Positions 16,151-24,178 of a stretch of 37,225 bases of DNA are shown piece after piece. The notes beneath the pieces were generated by a model. The model did no database searches, was not told the origin of the DNA, and saw only the letters and a list, made by a program, of their open reading frames with translations. A program made the translations under genes and the position numbers. The stretch comes from FEN-727 sp036508635 (GTDB taxonomy: Bacteria; Actinomycetota; Geothermincolia; Fen-727; Anoxymicrobiaceae), in NCBI GenBank assembly GCA_036508635.1, contig DATCGY010000052.1:1-37225 (forward strand). The letters run 5' to 3'. Every line of letters begins with the position of its first letter. The stretch's first letter is position 1.

Positions 16151-17056
16151 TTGGATCTGGACGATGGCAGTCAATACAAGTCGGGTTTTATCGGGCTGAT
16201 CGGCCGCCCCAACGTGGGAAAGTCGACCTTGCTCAACAGGCTTGCAGGACGCAAAGTGGCCATCACTTCCGAGAAGCCGCAAACGACCCGCAACAGGATA
16301 CGGGCGGTCATAACGACCCCCGACGAGCAGATGATCTTCGTCGATACACCCGGTTTTCACAAGCCGCGAGGTGCCCTGGGCGAGAGGCTGAACAGCCTTG
16401 TCCTGAGCACCATGCGCGACGTGGACGTCATAGTGTTCGTGCTGGACGGCGCCAAGACGATCAGCAGGGGAGACATCTTCATAGCGGGAGAGCTCGAGAA
16501 GGTCGAGACACCCGTAGTGGCCGTCATCAACAAGATCGACCTGCTCGACGGCGCCAAGATCGACTCGCAGGCCGAAGTCGCGCGCCATCTTTTCCCGTTC
16601 AAAAGCGTGATGCCGGTATCTTCCAAGTTCGGCGCTGGAGTGGACGAGCTCGAGGGAGCGCTGCTTGCGTTCCTGCCGACGGGACCTCAGTATTTTCCCG
16701 ACGACGTCGTCAGCGACCAGCCCGAGCGAGTCCTTGTCGCTGAGCTGATAAGGGAGAAAGCGCTGCAGCTCACTCGTGACGAGGTCCCTCACAGCGTAGC
16801 GGTCCTGATCGAGGAGATGAAACCGAGAGAGGACAACGGGCTGGTCGACGTCGAAGCTGTGATATACGTGGAGCGCGAGTCCCAGAAGGGTATCATTATA
16901 GGCAAGGGCGGGCGCATGATAAAGGAGATCGGAAGTCGCGCGCGCCAGGACATCGAGCCTATCCTGGGAAGCAAGGTGTTTCTGGGCCTGCGCGTGAAGG
17001 TCGAGAAGGACTGGTCGAAGAATCCTCAATTCGTGAAGAGGCTCGACTACCAGTAG
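16151..17056 (+). CDS. era: GTPase Era
   Basis: Ras-like GTPase with a KH domain that binds 16S rRNA and helps mature the 30S subunit. GTPase motifs are G1 GRPNVGKS (residues 18-25), the QTTR switch, G3 DTPG and G4 NKID. The C-terminal KH domain contains GIIIGKGGRMIKEIG. The start is uncertain. TTG at 16142 abuts the CGGAG ribosome-binding site (16137-16141) with no spacing, while TTG at 16151 is about 10 bases behind it, so I chose 16151, giving 301 residues. The difference is three residues. Confidence 0.95.
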   Translation: MDLDDGSQYKSGFIGLIGRPNVGKSTLLNRLAGRKVAITSEKPQTTRNRIRAVITTPDEQMIFVDTPGFHKPRGALGERLNSLVLSTMRDVDVIVFVLDGAKTISRGDIFIAGELEKVETPVVAVINKIDLLDGAKIDSQAEVARHLFPFKSVMPVSSKFGAGVDELEGALLAFLPTGPQYFPDDVVSDQPERVLVAELIREKALQLTRDEVPHSVAVLIEEMKPREDNGLVDVEAVIYVERESQKGIIIGKGGRMIKEIGSRARQDIEPILGSKVFLGLRVKVEKDWSKNPQFVKRLDYQ

Positions 17057-17119
17057 CTCCATACGGATCATCCTGGAGCCGGGCGCGACCCGGTTCGGCC
17101 CGGATGCCGGTGGTTGAAC

Positions 17120-18469
17120 ATGGAAGAACAAAACAAGATCATACTGCAAACTGTTCGCGACCAGCTCGCGGTGGGGGAGATCAGGCAGGCGGTTCGGACC
17201 GTCGCCGACCTTCACGCCGCGGATACCGCTGAGGTCCTCTCGCATCTCGACGCTGAAGACGAAGCCGAGATCCTGGTCAACATGGAACCGCACGCCGCGG
17301 CCCACGCTCTGCTCGAGATGGAGGAGTCACACCAGGTCGAGGTCGCCGGGCACCTCAGGACGAGTGAGCTTCGAAAGCTCATCGAGCGCATGCCGCCGGA
17401 CGAGGCGGCCGACCTGCTGGGTGACATTCCCGAAAGCCAGCGCCGTCGCCTGCTGAAGCTCTTCGGGCGGCAGGAAGCCGTAGAGCTCGAAGAGCTCCTT
17501 GCCTACGGCGACGAGACGGCTGGCGGCTTGATGACCACCGATTATGTGTCGGTCAGCCCCGAGGCCACTGCCGACGAGGTCATCGCCCAGCTTCGGAGCG
17601 TAAGCCCTGACGTCGAGACCATCTACTACCTCTACGTGGTCTCCGGCGACGGAAAACTCAAGGGTGTTCTCAGCCTGCGAGACCTCATAGTCTCACAGCC
17701 CGGCCGAAAAGTCGGGGAGATGATAAGCAAAGATGCGATAGCCGTCCGACCGGACCAGGACCAGGAAGAGGTCGCCGATCTCATAAGCAAATACGACTTG
17801 CTCGCCTTGCCAGTGACAGACGCTGAAGACTGCATGCTGGGCATCGTCACGGTCGACGATGTAATGGATGTCATTGGTGACGAGGCCGAGGAAGATATCA
17901 TGCGGTTTGCCGGCGCCACCGGCTACGAGGAAGAAGCGCCACGGGGACTTCTGTCAGACCTGGGCAGGCGCCTTCCCTGGTTCGTTGTGGCGGTAGTGAT
18001 AGAAGTGCTCATCGCGGGCGGTATTCTCAAGCTCTACTCTCCGATATTCACCAGGTTCCTCGTACTGATATTCTTCATCCCGCTGCTTGTCACGATGGGG
18101 GGCAACGTCGCGGTTCAATCCTCGACCGTGATCGGGCGCTGGCTTACCTCAGGCACTCCTCCGCAGAGAGCTACGATCAGAGCCATGAGCGGCGAGGTCA
18201 TCTGGGGCGTTCTGGTCGGGTTATTCACCGGAGGGGTCGTCGCGGCAATAGCGTTTGCCTTCCACGAGAAGCCGGCGGTCGGTATCGTCGTCGGCCTCTC
18301 TCTGGCACTGACCGTGATAGCCGCGTCCCTCGTGGGATGCGCGCTTCCCCTCACCTTGAAGGGGTTCAATAGAGACCCCGGAACGATATCGGGGCCGTTG
18401 CTCGGCACTACCATGGACGTACTCAGCCTTGCCATCTACCTAGGGATCGGCAGGCTCCTGTTGATGTAG
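17120..18469 (+). CDS. mgtE: Magnesium transporter MgtE
   Basis: Mg2+ channel of the inner membrane. The helical N domain (about residues 20-130, Ala/Leu/Glu rich) leads to two CBS domains (about 135-255), which act as the cytoplasmic Mg2+ sensor. Five membrane segments begin near residue 285. The pore-lining signatures MGGNVAVQSSTVIGRWL and GPLLGTTMDVLSLAIYLGIG are present. It has 449 residues. ATG at 17120 is preferred to TTG at 17114, because GGTGG at 17109-17113 is correctly spaced only for the ATG. Two short hairpins without T-runs lie between era and mgtE (17056-17079 and 17079-17093). Confidence 0.94.
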   Translation: MEEQNKIILQTVRDQLAVGEIRQAVRTVADLHAADTAEVLSHLDAEDEAEILVNMEPHAAAHALLEMEESHQVEVAGHLRTSELRKLIERMPPDEAADLLGDIPESQRRRLLKLFGRQEAVELEELLAYGDETAGGLMTTDYVSVSPEATADEVIAQLRSVSPDVETIYYLYVVSGDGKLKGVLSLRDLIVSQPGRKVGEMISKDAIAVRPDQDQEEVADLISKYDLLALPVTDAEDCMLGIVTVDDVMDVIGDEAEEDIMRFAGATGYEEEAPRGLLSDLGRRLPWFVVAVVIEVLIAGGILKLYSPIFTRFLVLIFFIPLLVTMGGNVAVQSSTVIGRWLTSGTPPQRATIRAMSGEVIWGVLVGLFTGGVVAAIAFAFHEKPAVGIVVGLSLALTVIAASLVGCALPLTLKGFNRDPGTISGPLLGTTMDVLSLAIYLGIGRLLLM

Positions 18470-18479
18470 GAGGAACCGA

Positions 18480-19208
18480 ATGGCTCGCTACCAGGCGCCA
18501 GATCCGGGGGAGCTCAAAACCAAAGACCTGCTGTTGATGATCGACCATACTCTTCTCAAGCCGGAGGCGACCCTCGAGGAGTACACAAGGGCTGTCGCCA
18601 ACGCCAGGGATTGGGGTTTCAACAGCGTGTTCGTGCCTCCCTGCTACGTGCCGCTGGCCTCTGGGATGCTCTCCGCTACGGACGTGAAGGTTGGAATTCC
18701 GTTGGGGTTCCCGTTTGGATACTCCGCTCCCGAGATCAAGGCCGCCGAAGCGCTCGCGGGGCTCGAGGATGGCGCTCGTGAAGTCGACATGGTCATGAAC
18801 GTATCCGCCGCCCGCTCGGGACAGTGGGAAATCGTCGAAGAGGACGTCACCGCCGTGGTAGTGGCCGTCAGGGAGTGGGAAAAGGTGACGCTACAGGGCC
18901 CGGTGCTCGTAAAGCTCATACTCGAGACTCCATATCTCGATAACGAGCAGAAGCGCGAGGCGTGTAAGAGGGCAGCCGCGGGCGGCATGGATTACGTCAA
19001 GACCGCGACGGGTTTCGGCCCCGGTGGCGCGACCGTCGATGACATCCGCCTGATGCGCGAGGTCGTGGGGGATGAGCTCGGCGTGAAGGCGGCGGGTGGC
19101 ATCCGCACCTGGGAAGACGCAAAGGCGATGTTCGAAGCCGGGGCGGACAGGATCGGAACGAGCGCCGGCCCGGAGCTGATCGAGGATTTCATCCGTGCGG
19201 TCACCTGA
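18480..19208 (+). CDS. deoC: Deoxyribose-phosphate aldolase
   Basis: Cleaves 2-deoxyribose-5-phosphate to glyceraldehyde-3-phosphate and acetaldehyde in deoxynucleoside breakdown. The class I aldolase lysine is Lys174 in DYVKTATGFGPGGAT. Lys203 (GVKAAGGIR) and Asp103 (EVDMVMN) complete the active site. The length is 242 residues. ATG at 18480 has the strong site AGGAGGAA. The acetaldehyde it releases could be a substrate for the aldehyde:ferredoxin oxidoreductase 1.6 kb downstream, but that link is speculation. It overlaps recO by 14 bases. Confidence 0.95.
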   Translation: MARYQAPDPGELKTKDLLLMIDHTLLKPEATLEEYTRAVANARDWGFNSVFVPPCYVPLASGMLSATDVKVGIPLGFPFGYSAPEIKAAEALAGLEDGAREVDMVMNVSAARSGQWEIVEEDVTAVVVAVREWEKVTLQGPVLVKLILETPYLDNEQKREACKRAAAGGMDYVKTATGFGPGGATVDDIRLMREVVGDELGVKAAGGIRTWEDAKAMFEAGADRIGTSAGPELIEDFIRAVT

Positions 19209-20007
19209 GCCTGAGACCTCGCGAGCACGCGGGTCGCGGCAAAGGGGCTCAAAGGAGATCAGCGACCTCGGCATTGTCCTGCGGTCCCACAAGCTGGGCG
19301 AGTCTGACAAGATTCTTCGCATCATGACCAGGGAAAACGGAAAGCGCTCTGCCGTGGCCAAAGGCATCCGGAAGACGACCAGCAGGTTCGGCGGGAGGCT
19401 CGAGCCGCTCACCTGCGCGCGCCTTCTGCTTCATCGCGGCAGAAACATGGACACCGTCAAGCAAGCCGAGATCCAGACTTCATTTCGAGAGGTCAGGGAG
19501 AACCTGGACCTCTTTGTGAACGCTTCAGCGATGGCCGAGCTGGTCGATAACATAACGGCTGAGCAGGAGCCGCACCCCGAGCTCTTCGACCTGTTCTTCA
19601 CCGGGCTCGAGCTGCTTCGCGACCGGCCGGGGGACGCTCCGTTCATCAGGGCTTTCGTCGAGTTCAGGGTGATGGCCATCTCGGGGTTCGAGCTGATGGT
19701 CACGAGATGCGCGGCCTGCGGTGGCGCGCTTTCAACCGGCGAGGTCTCTTTCTCCCTTCGTCTCGGGGGAAAGTTGTGTGAATCGTGCCGGTCGGGGCGA
19801 GGTTCGGACACCGGCAAGCTGATCCGGGTCGGGGCGGAGACTTCTGGAGTGCTATCATGGATGGCGACCCACCGACTGGGAGAATGGCCCGAGTCCGAGA
19901 CGAATTCCGCAATGCGAGAGGTCGGGCAGTTGATGGACCGGGTGATCGAGCACTGGATGGAGCGTGAGTCACGCTCCAGCAGGGTCATGAAAGAGATCCC
20001 CGGATAG
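19195..20007 (+). CDS. recO: DNA repair protein RecO
   Basis: RecFOR pathway mediator that loads RecA on SSB-coated DNA. The N-terminal OB fold contains DLGIVLRSHKLGESDKILRIMTRENG. The C-terminal helical domain has a zinc site, C172-x2-C175 and C195-x2-C198. The GTG at 19195 has GAGGA about 8 bases upstream inside deoC. It is also the only usable start before the conserved region, and it adds about 18 residues to the usual N-terminus. Overlap with deoC indicates coupling. recO next to uppS is a common actinobacterial arrangement. Confidence 0.93.
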   Translation: MRSPEPETSRARGSRQRGSKEISDLGIVLRSHKLGESDKILRIMTRENGKRSAVAKGIRKTTSRFGGRLEPLTCARLLLHRGRNMDTVKQAEIQTSFREVRENLDLFVNASAMAELVDNITAEQEPHPELFDLFFTGLELLRDRPGDAPFIRAFVEFRVMAISGFELMVTRCAACGGALSTGEVSFSLRLGGKLCESCRSGRGSDTGKLIRVGAETSGVLSWMATHRLGEWPESETNSAMREVGQLMDRVIEHWMERESRSSRVMKEIPG

Positions 20008-20042
20008 GGACGGCCGATGTGATACCGAGGGAGGGTGATTAG

Positions 20043-20765
20043 ATGGCCGCGGCCAAGGGCAAGCTGAAGATACCGCCCAGGATAGCGATAATCATGGACG
20101 GCAACGGACGCTGGGCTACCAAGAAAGGTCGGCAGCGCATCGATGGGCACCGCGAAGGGGAGAAAGCGATCACCGATGTCGTAAGGGCCGCGATAGATCT
20201 CAAGCTTGAAGCTCTCGCACTGTACGCTTTCTCAACCGAGAACTGGAAGCGACCAAAGCCCGAAGTCGATTTTCTCATGCGCTTCAACAAAGAACTCCTT
20301 GACCTCAGGGTGGGGGAGTTCCACGAGAAGAATGTCAAGATACGGTTCCTCGGACGGCGCAAGCCGATACCGGGCTTCCTCATGAGAAAAATGGATGAGA
20401 CGGTCGAGCTGACAAAGAAAAACACAGGGCTCAAGTTGAACATCGCTTACAACTACGGCGGGCAGGCGGAACTAGTCGATGTGATGCGTGCGATCGCCGA
20501 GGAGGTCGCTGACGACAAGCTCAAGCCACGGAGCATAAACGAAAAGACCATCGAAAAGCATCTGTACGCTCCCGACGTCCCCGCGTACGATATGATGATC
20601 CGCACTGCCGGAGAGATGCGCACCAGCAACTTCCTTCTCTGGGAACTCGCTTATGCCGAGCTCATTTTCGTCCCAACCCTATGGCCGGATTTCCGCCGCG
20701 ATCACCTCATGGCCGCAATCGAAGAATACAACCTCCGAACCCGCAAATTCGGCGCCCTGGCCTGA
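20043..20765 (+). CDS. uppS: Isoprenyl transferase (undecaprenyl diphosphate synthase)
   Basis: Cis-prenyltransferase that makes the C55 lipid carrier precursor for peptidoglycan, or a related chain length. Asp19 in IAIIMDGNGRWA is the catalytic Mg2+ ligand. GHREGEKAI, YAFSTENWKRP and the C-terminal signature RTAGEMRTSNFLLWELAYAE are present. The last differs slightly from the usual RTSGEQRxSNFLLWQ. The length of 240 residues is normal. ATG at 20043 follows GGGAGGGTGATTAG. A terminator palindrome follows at 20786, ending this run of genes. Confidence 0.96.
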   Translation: MAAAKGKLKIPPRIAIIMDGNGRWATKKGRQRIDGHREGEKAITDVVRAAIDLKLEALALYAFSTENWKRPKPEVDFLMRFNKELLDLRVGEFHEKNVKIRFLGRRKPIPGFLMRKMDETVELTKKNTGLKLNIAYNYGGQAELVDVMRAIAEEVADDKLKPRSINEKTIEKHLYAPDVPAYDMMIRTAGEMRTSNFLLWELAYAELIFVPTLWPDFRRDHLMAAIEEYNLRTRKFGALA

Positions 20766-20785
20766 AAACCCGGGGTTGAAATTCC

Positions 20786-20811
20786 GGGGTCAGATCTGAC
20801 CCCATCTTTTT
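20786..20811 (+). terminator. Intrinsic terminator after uppS
   Basis: A perfect 18-bp palindrome GGGGTCAGATCTGACCCC (20786-20803) is followed by ATCTTTTT (20804-20811). This is stem plus T-run in the uppS direction and lies between convergent genes. The GGGGTCAG end is shared with repeats at 27434 and 33342. Confidence 0.65.
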
Positions 20812-20819
20812 GAAGTCTC

Positions 20820-22685
20820 TTAGAACTGTTCGTCGATGGAGAGTTTCTTGAGTTGGCGTTCGGTGGGGATGCCGACTTCGTTCCAACCCCTGAGCCTGTA
20901 ATACTTGAGCAACATCTTGGGTAGGGGGGCGACTTTGCCGGAGATGGGGCCCTCGCGGAAAGGTTCTCCGATAAACCGTAGTGGCAGTATGTCGTCTTTG
21001 CTCGTGAGGCCCTCCCTGAGATTAAACAGCCTCTCGAGATTGAACGTCCTCTCACCTATGCGGAGCACGGTGTTTCGGCCGTACTTGATGCCTGTTACGA
21101 AAGAGACGGCCTGGCAATAATCCGAAAAGTCGACCATCGAGGAGGACAGTCCGGGCACGTGGCCGGCGAAGAAACCCGTGAGCGATTCCGGCAAGCCCGC
21201 GACCCAGGCGGGAACGACGAGCGTGCAGTAGCACGCCTTGTGGCAGGCAACCATGCAGTCCAGTGAAGTGAACAGGTTCTGGGCAAAGACGGTCAGTTTG
21301 ATTTTGCCCGATGGGCTCGTTCCGGGTATGGCGGCGGGTTTGCCCTGCACCTCCGGGGAGACCATCATCGACCCGATGTGGCTTCCACCCGACGGGCACG
21401 TCGAATAGGCCAGTCCCTGGCCCCAAGCCCCCCTCGGGTCGTACCCCGGGAGCTCCATGCCCTTGACGACCATCGCGAGGTCCCCGTAGCCGTACTTCTG
21501 CGCAAGGCTCGCCGCGCCATTAGCGAGCTCATCACCCGGCCCTCTTCGTGTCGCGATCAGCGGCAGGAGAGGGCCGACCTCGCGGGCACTGCCGAAGTGG
21601 AGCGGAAGGTCGATGCGCCCTTTCTCAGATAGCTCCATGGCCATGGCCAGCGTGCCGCCCAGGCTTATGGGGTCCATGCCGAGCAGGTAGCAGACGTAGT
21701 TGTTGCGGACGATGCTGTCGAGGTCGTCGATCATCAGGTTGCTGCCCAGCATGACCAGCGGCTGGTAGCCGGGCCCCTTCACGCGCATAGTCCCGGTCTT
21801 GGTGGCAATCTTCATCTCGGTAGCGCAGTCTACCGGGCACCCGGGACAGGAGAGCCCCTTCCGGCGTATTCCCTCACGAAGCGCCTCGCCGCTTATCTTT
21901 AGGTAGCGGTCAAAAGAACCCATGCTGAAATTGCGCGTCGGCAGCACGCCCTTCTCGTGCGAGATCTCTACATTCCCTGCCGTACCGTACCTTGGGAAAC
22001 TGTCAGCCGATTCTTTCAGCTTCAACTTAACCGAAGTGACCGGCTTCCCGAGCCGGTCGCGGTCGAACACGGGAGTCTGGTACGAGCCGCCGACACGTAT
22101 CGCTTTCAACAGCTTGGAACCCATGACGGCGCCGGTTCCGCCCCTTTGGGCCGTATGTTCTCCGGAGGCGATGGTCGCGTACCTGACCATATTCTCTCCG
22201 GCAGGCCCTATGCAGATGGTGCCGGCGACGTCGCTCTCGAGGAGCTCGAGGGTGCGGACCACGTTTTGCCCCCACAGCTTGCCGGCGTCGCGTATCTTCC
22301 ACTTGCCGGCGGTGATATCGATGATTACCGGACGGGGGGACCTTCCTCTCAGGATGAGGCCATCGTAACCACAGGACTTCAGCTTTACGCCGAAGTTGCC
22401 GCCGAGGGAGGCGCAGGTTATGGTGCCGGTGAGGGGCGACTTTGTGCAGATGACCGCGTGATTGAGTGACGGTATGCCCAGGCCCGTAAGGGGCCCGGTA
22501 GCAATCACCAGTACGTTTTCTGGAGACAGCGGCTCCGCGTGAGGCTCCAACCCGTTTAAAAGCAGCCAGACTCCGAAACCCCGCCCGCCGAGGTACTTCT
22601 GTACTTCTTCCTCGGGCATGACGAAGTCTTTGCCACTTCCGTCACTCAAATTCAGATTCAGGAACTTGCCGGCGTAACCGTCCAA
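20820..22685 (-). CDS. aor: Aldehyde:ferredoxin oxidoreductase (tungsten/molybdopterin family)
   Basis: Oxidises aldehydes to acids with ferredoxin, or the reverse under reducing conditions. The N-terminal family signature is DGYAGKFLNLNLSDG, then YLGGRGFGVWLL. The [4Fe-4S] ligands are C280-x2-C283-x3-C287 (CPGCPVDC) plus one further Cys in the C477/C482/C486 cluster. Bis-pterpterin-binding regions are suggested by GPTG-type and GGTG stretches (IATGPLTG, AQRGGTGAVMGSK). The frame is open up to 22871, but the extra 62 residues look unlike the family. TTG at 22683-22685 gives 621 residues and the expected N-terminus, so I place the start there, with only a weak site (GGGTGGG) before it. The substrate cannot be told. 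A tungstate supply and cofactor pathway must exist elsewhere. Confidence 0.9.
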   Translation of the reverse strand: MDGYAGKFLNLNLSDGSGKDFVMPEEEVQKYLGGRGFGVWLLLNGLEPHAEPLSPENVLVIATGPLTGLGIPSLNHAVICTKSPLTGTITCASLGGNFGVKLKSCGYDGLILRGRSPRPVIIDITAGKWKIRDAGKLWGQNVVRTLELLESDVAGTICIGPAGENMVRYATIASGEHTAQRGGTGAVMGSKLLKAIRVGGSYQTPVFDRDRLGKPVTSVKLKLKESADSFPRYGTAGNVEISHEKGVLPTRNFSMGSFDRYLKISGEALREGIRRKGLSCPGCPVDCATEMKIATKTGTMRVKGPGYQPLVMLGSNLMIDDLDSIVRNNYVCYLLGMDPISLGGTLAMAMELSEKGRIDLPLHFGSAREVGPLLPLIATRRGPGDELANGAASLAQKYGYGDLAMVVKGMELPGYDPRGAWGQGLAYSTCPSGGSHIGSMMVSPEVQGKPAAIPGTSPSGKIKLTVFAQNLFTSLDCMVACHKACYCTLVVPAWVAGLPESLTGFFAGHVPGLSSSMVDFSDYCQAVSFVTGIKYGRNTVLRIGERTFNLERLFNLREGLTSKDDILPLRFIGEPFREGPISGKVAPLPKMLLKYYRLRGWNEVGIPTERQLKKLSIDEQF

Positions 22686-22970
22686 GGCAACCCACCCGTC
22701 ATCTCTTCCAGTATTGTGGGGTGATGGGCCGATGAGCCATACTGCCCGATGTATTCTACTACATCCCCTGCGCTTAGACCTGCGAGTCGGCGCTCTGGGG
22801 CCAATGCCTGGAACAAGCTGCCGGCAGGCCTTTTCCCACGGATAAATGCTGCTAAACTCAGGCTGCTCCAAAATCGATAATCTAAGCGAGAGTATTTATT
22901 GCCGGAGCGGAGGGCTTCTTATGCCCACGATAATGCTTGAGAACCATGGCGCCGCGTAAAGGTGGTCTCG
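22686..22970. other. Divergent intergenic region between aor and the duplicated CxxC gene
   Basis: A 285-base gap from which both neighbours must be transcribed unless aor begins upstream at 22871. It contains a 12-codon leader ORF at 22921-22959. AT-rich patches lie near 22852-22900, and I see no clean -35/-10 pair. Confidence 0.4.
22921..22959 (+). CDS. Possible 12-residue leader ORF
   Basis: ATG at 22921 is 6 bases after GGAGGG (22909-22914), a stronger site than that of the gene downstream. It encodes MPTIMLENHGAA and stops at TAA 22957-22959, 11 bases before the next ATG and in another frame. It could be a regulatory leader peptide or a chance ORF. Confidence 0.3.
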   Translation: MPTIMLENHGAA

Positions 22971-24047
22971 ATGAGGTACTGCAAGGGCTGTGGGTTTCCC
23001 GTCCCATACGGGAAGTTCCTCGCCTGGACGTCTGACGGTACGATTATCGGAAGGGATGCGGCGAGGACTCGCCTCGTATATATCGAGGTTGACGAGTTGC
23101 GCTCGCTCTACGACGGGGTTTCCCGGCTGATGAACTCCCCGGTCGATCCTCTGGTCTACCGCGCCGAGAAAGAGGTCGGCAAGCGGTTCATCAAGACGCT
23201 CCTCCCCGCGTTTCTCGCGAAGGCTCCAAGAGGGAAGCTGATCAGGCCCGAGGCGGCCATCAAGGCCACAAGCAAGTATATTTTCAACTACATGGCCGGG
23301 CTAGGCATGGGGCGCGCTGAGGTCTACGAATACCACAGCGGGGATCATTCGAGGGTCCTTCTCATGGATCCACACTCCGTCCCATTAATCGCGGGCGACG
23401 GCGCTGGCGTGTTCGAGTTCATGGAGCGGGTCGGAGTCCAGGCGGGCTGGCAGCGCATCAAGGCCGACGAGTACATAGTCACTATCCAGAAGGTGAGCGA
23501 GGAGCCTCCGGTTGAGGAGGAGTTCGCACTCGAAGAGATTCAATACCGTCCAGGCAACGTCCAGATGGAGAAGTGCACGCGCTGCGGCGTGCCCATCGCC
23601 GTGACCGGCAGCATCTACCTTAACTTCGAGAAGGGCATTCTCCGGCATTCGAAGACGGGAGTGCGGCTGGTTGCCATGCCGGTGCAAAGCTTTAACGCCG
23701 TCGTACGTGAGCTCTCGAGGGAGTTCGGGGCCGCGCTGCCCGGATTGATGGAGGGCCTCGAACAGAAATACACGCGCGAGGCCTCAAACGTGCGCGAGAC
23801 GGTGCCGCCGGGCAGCAGCATACTAGACATGTTCCACGACTTCCCCTGGATGGGTACGGGCAACCCCGTCCGGGCTAACCTGGAAGGCGGCAAGGTCGTC
23901 ATAGCCATAGACAACCCGTTCCACCCCGGTATCGTGGCCGGAAGGGTCGCCGGCATCTACGAGGCCTGGACCGGGAGTATCGTGCGGACCACCTGGATCG
24001 AGGACGTTCCAGGTCGTGTGACCGTAACGCTCGAGCGTGTCGCCTGA
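22971..24047 (+). CDS. Internally duplicated CxxC protein, possibly two V4R-like domains
   Basis: 358 residues, function unknown. The protein is two copies of one unit of about 180 residues. Each begins with a CxxCGxP knuckle (C4/C7 in CKGCGFP, C202/C205 in CTRCGVP). Each then has a segment ending in a charged helix, and a second half with GxG followed by DPHSVPLIAGDGAGVFEFM or NPFHPGIVAGRVAGIYEAW. The second half of each unit recalls the V4R (4-vinyl reductase) ligand-binding fold, but I am not sure. No membrane segment or signal peptide is seen. ATG at 22971 is used because GGTGG (22961-22965) fits it; GTG at 22962 is an alternative. It diverges from aor. Confidence 0.7.
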   Translation: MRYCKGCGFPVPYGKFLAWTSDGTIIGRDAARTRLVYIEVDELRSLYDGVSRLMNSPVDPLVYRAEKEVGKRFIKTLLPAFLAKAPRGKLIRPEAAIKATSKYIFNYMAGLGMGRAEVYEYHSGDHSRVLLMDPHSVPLIAGDGAGVFEFMERVGVQAGWQRIKADEYIVTIQKVSEEPPVEEEFALEEIQYRPGNVQMEKCTRCGVPIAVTGSIYLNFEKGILRHSKTGVRLVAMPVQSFNAVVRELSREFGAALPGLMEGLEQKYTREASNVRETVPPGSSILDMFHDFPWMGTGNPVRANLEGGKVVIAIDNPFHPGIVAGRVAGIYEAWTGSIVRTTWIEDVPGRVTVTLERVA

Positions 24048-24111
24048 GAGCGTCCCGGGGGCCGGCGATTCGAGGTTAACGAATCCGGTATCTGTGGACG
24101 CTGCCACTCGT

Positions 24112-24117
24112 TATAAT
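24112..24117 (+). promoter_or_regulatory. Perfect -10 box (TATAAT) upstream of the lipoprotein gene
   Basis: TATAAT lies 61 bases before the GTG at 24179. There is no good -35 at 16-18 bases. A 10-bp palindrome TTATCGATAA (24148-24157) lies between the box and the start and could be an operator. Confidence 0.45.
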
Positions 24118-24178
24118 ATGTGAAGCTTCTGCGTAGGTCGGCGCTTGTTATCGATAATGGATTCGGAGGTATAAGAAC

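Noticed and set aside
16007..17305. A 432-codon open frame on the - strand opposite era and mgtE
   Set aside because: It is antisense to two clearly conserved genes, has no recognisable domains, and is explained by the codon bias of GC-rich genes.
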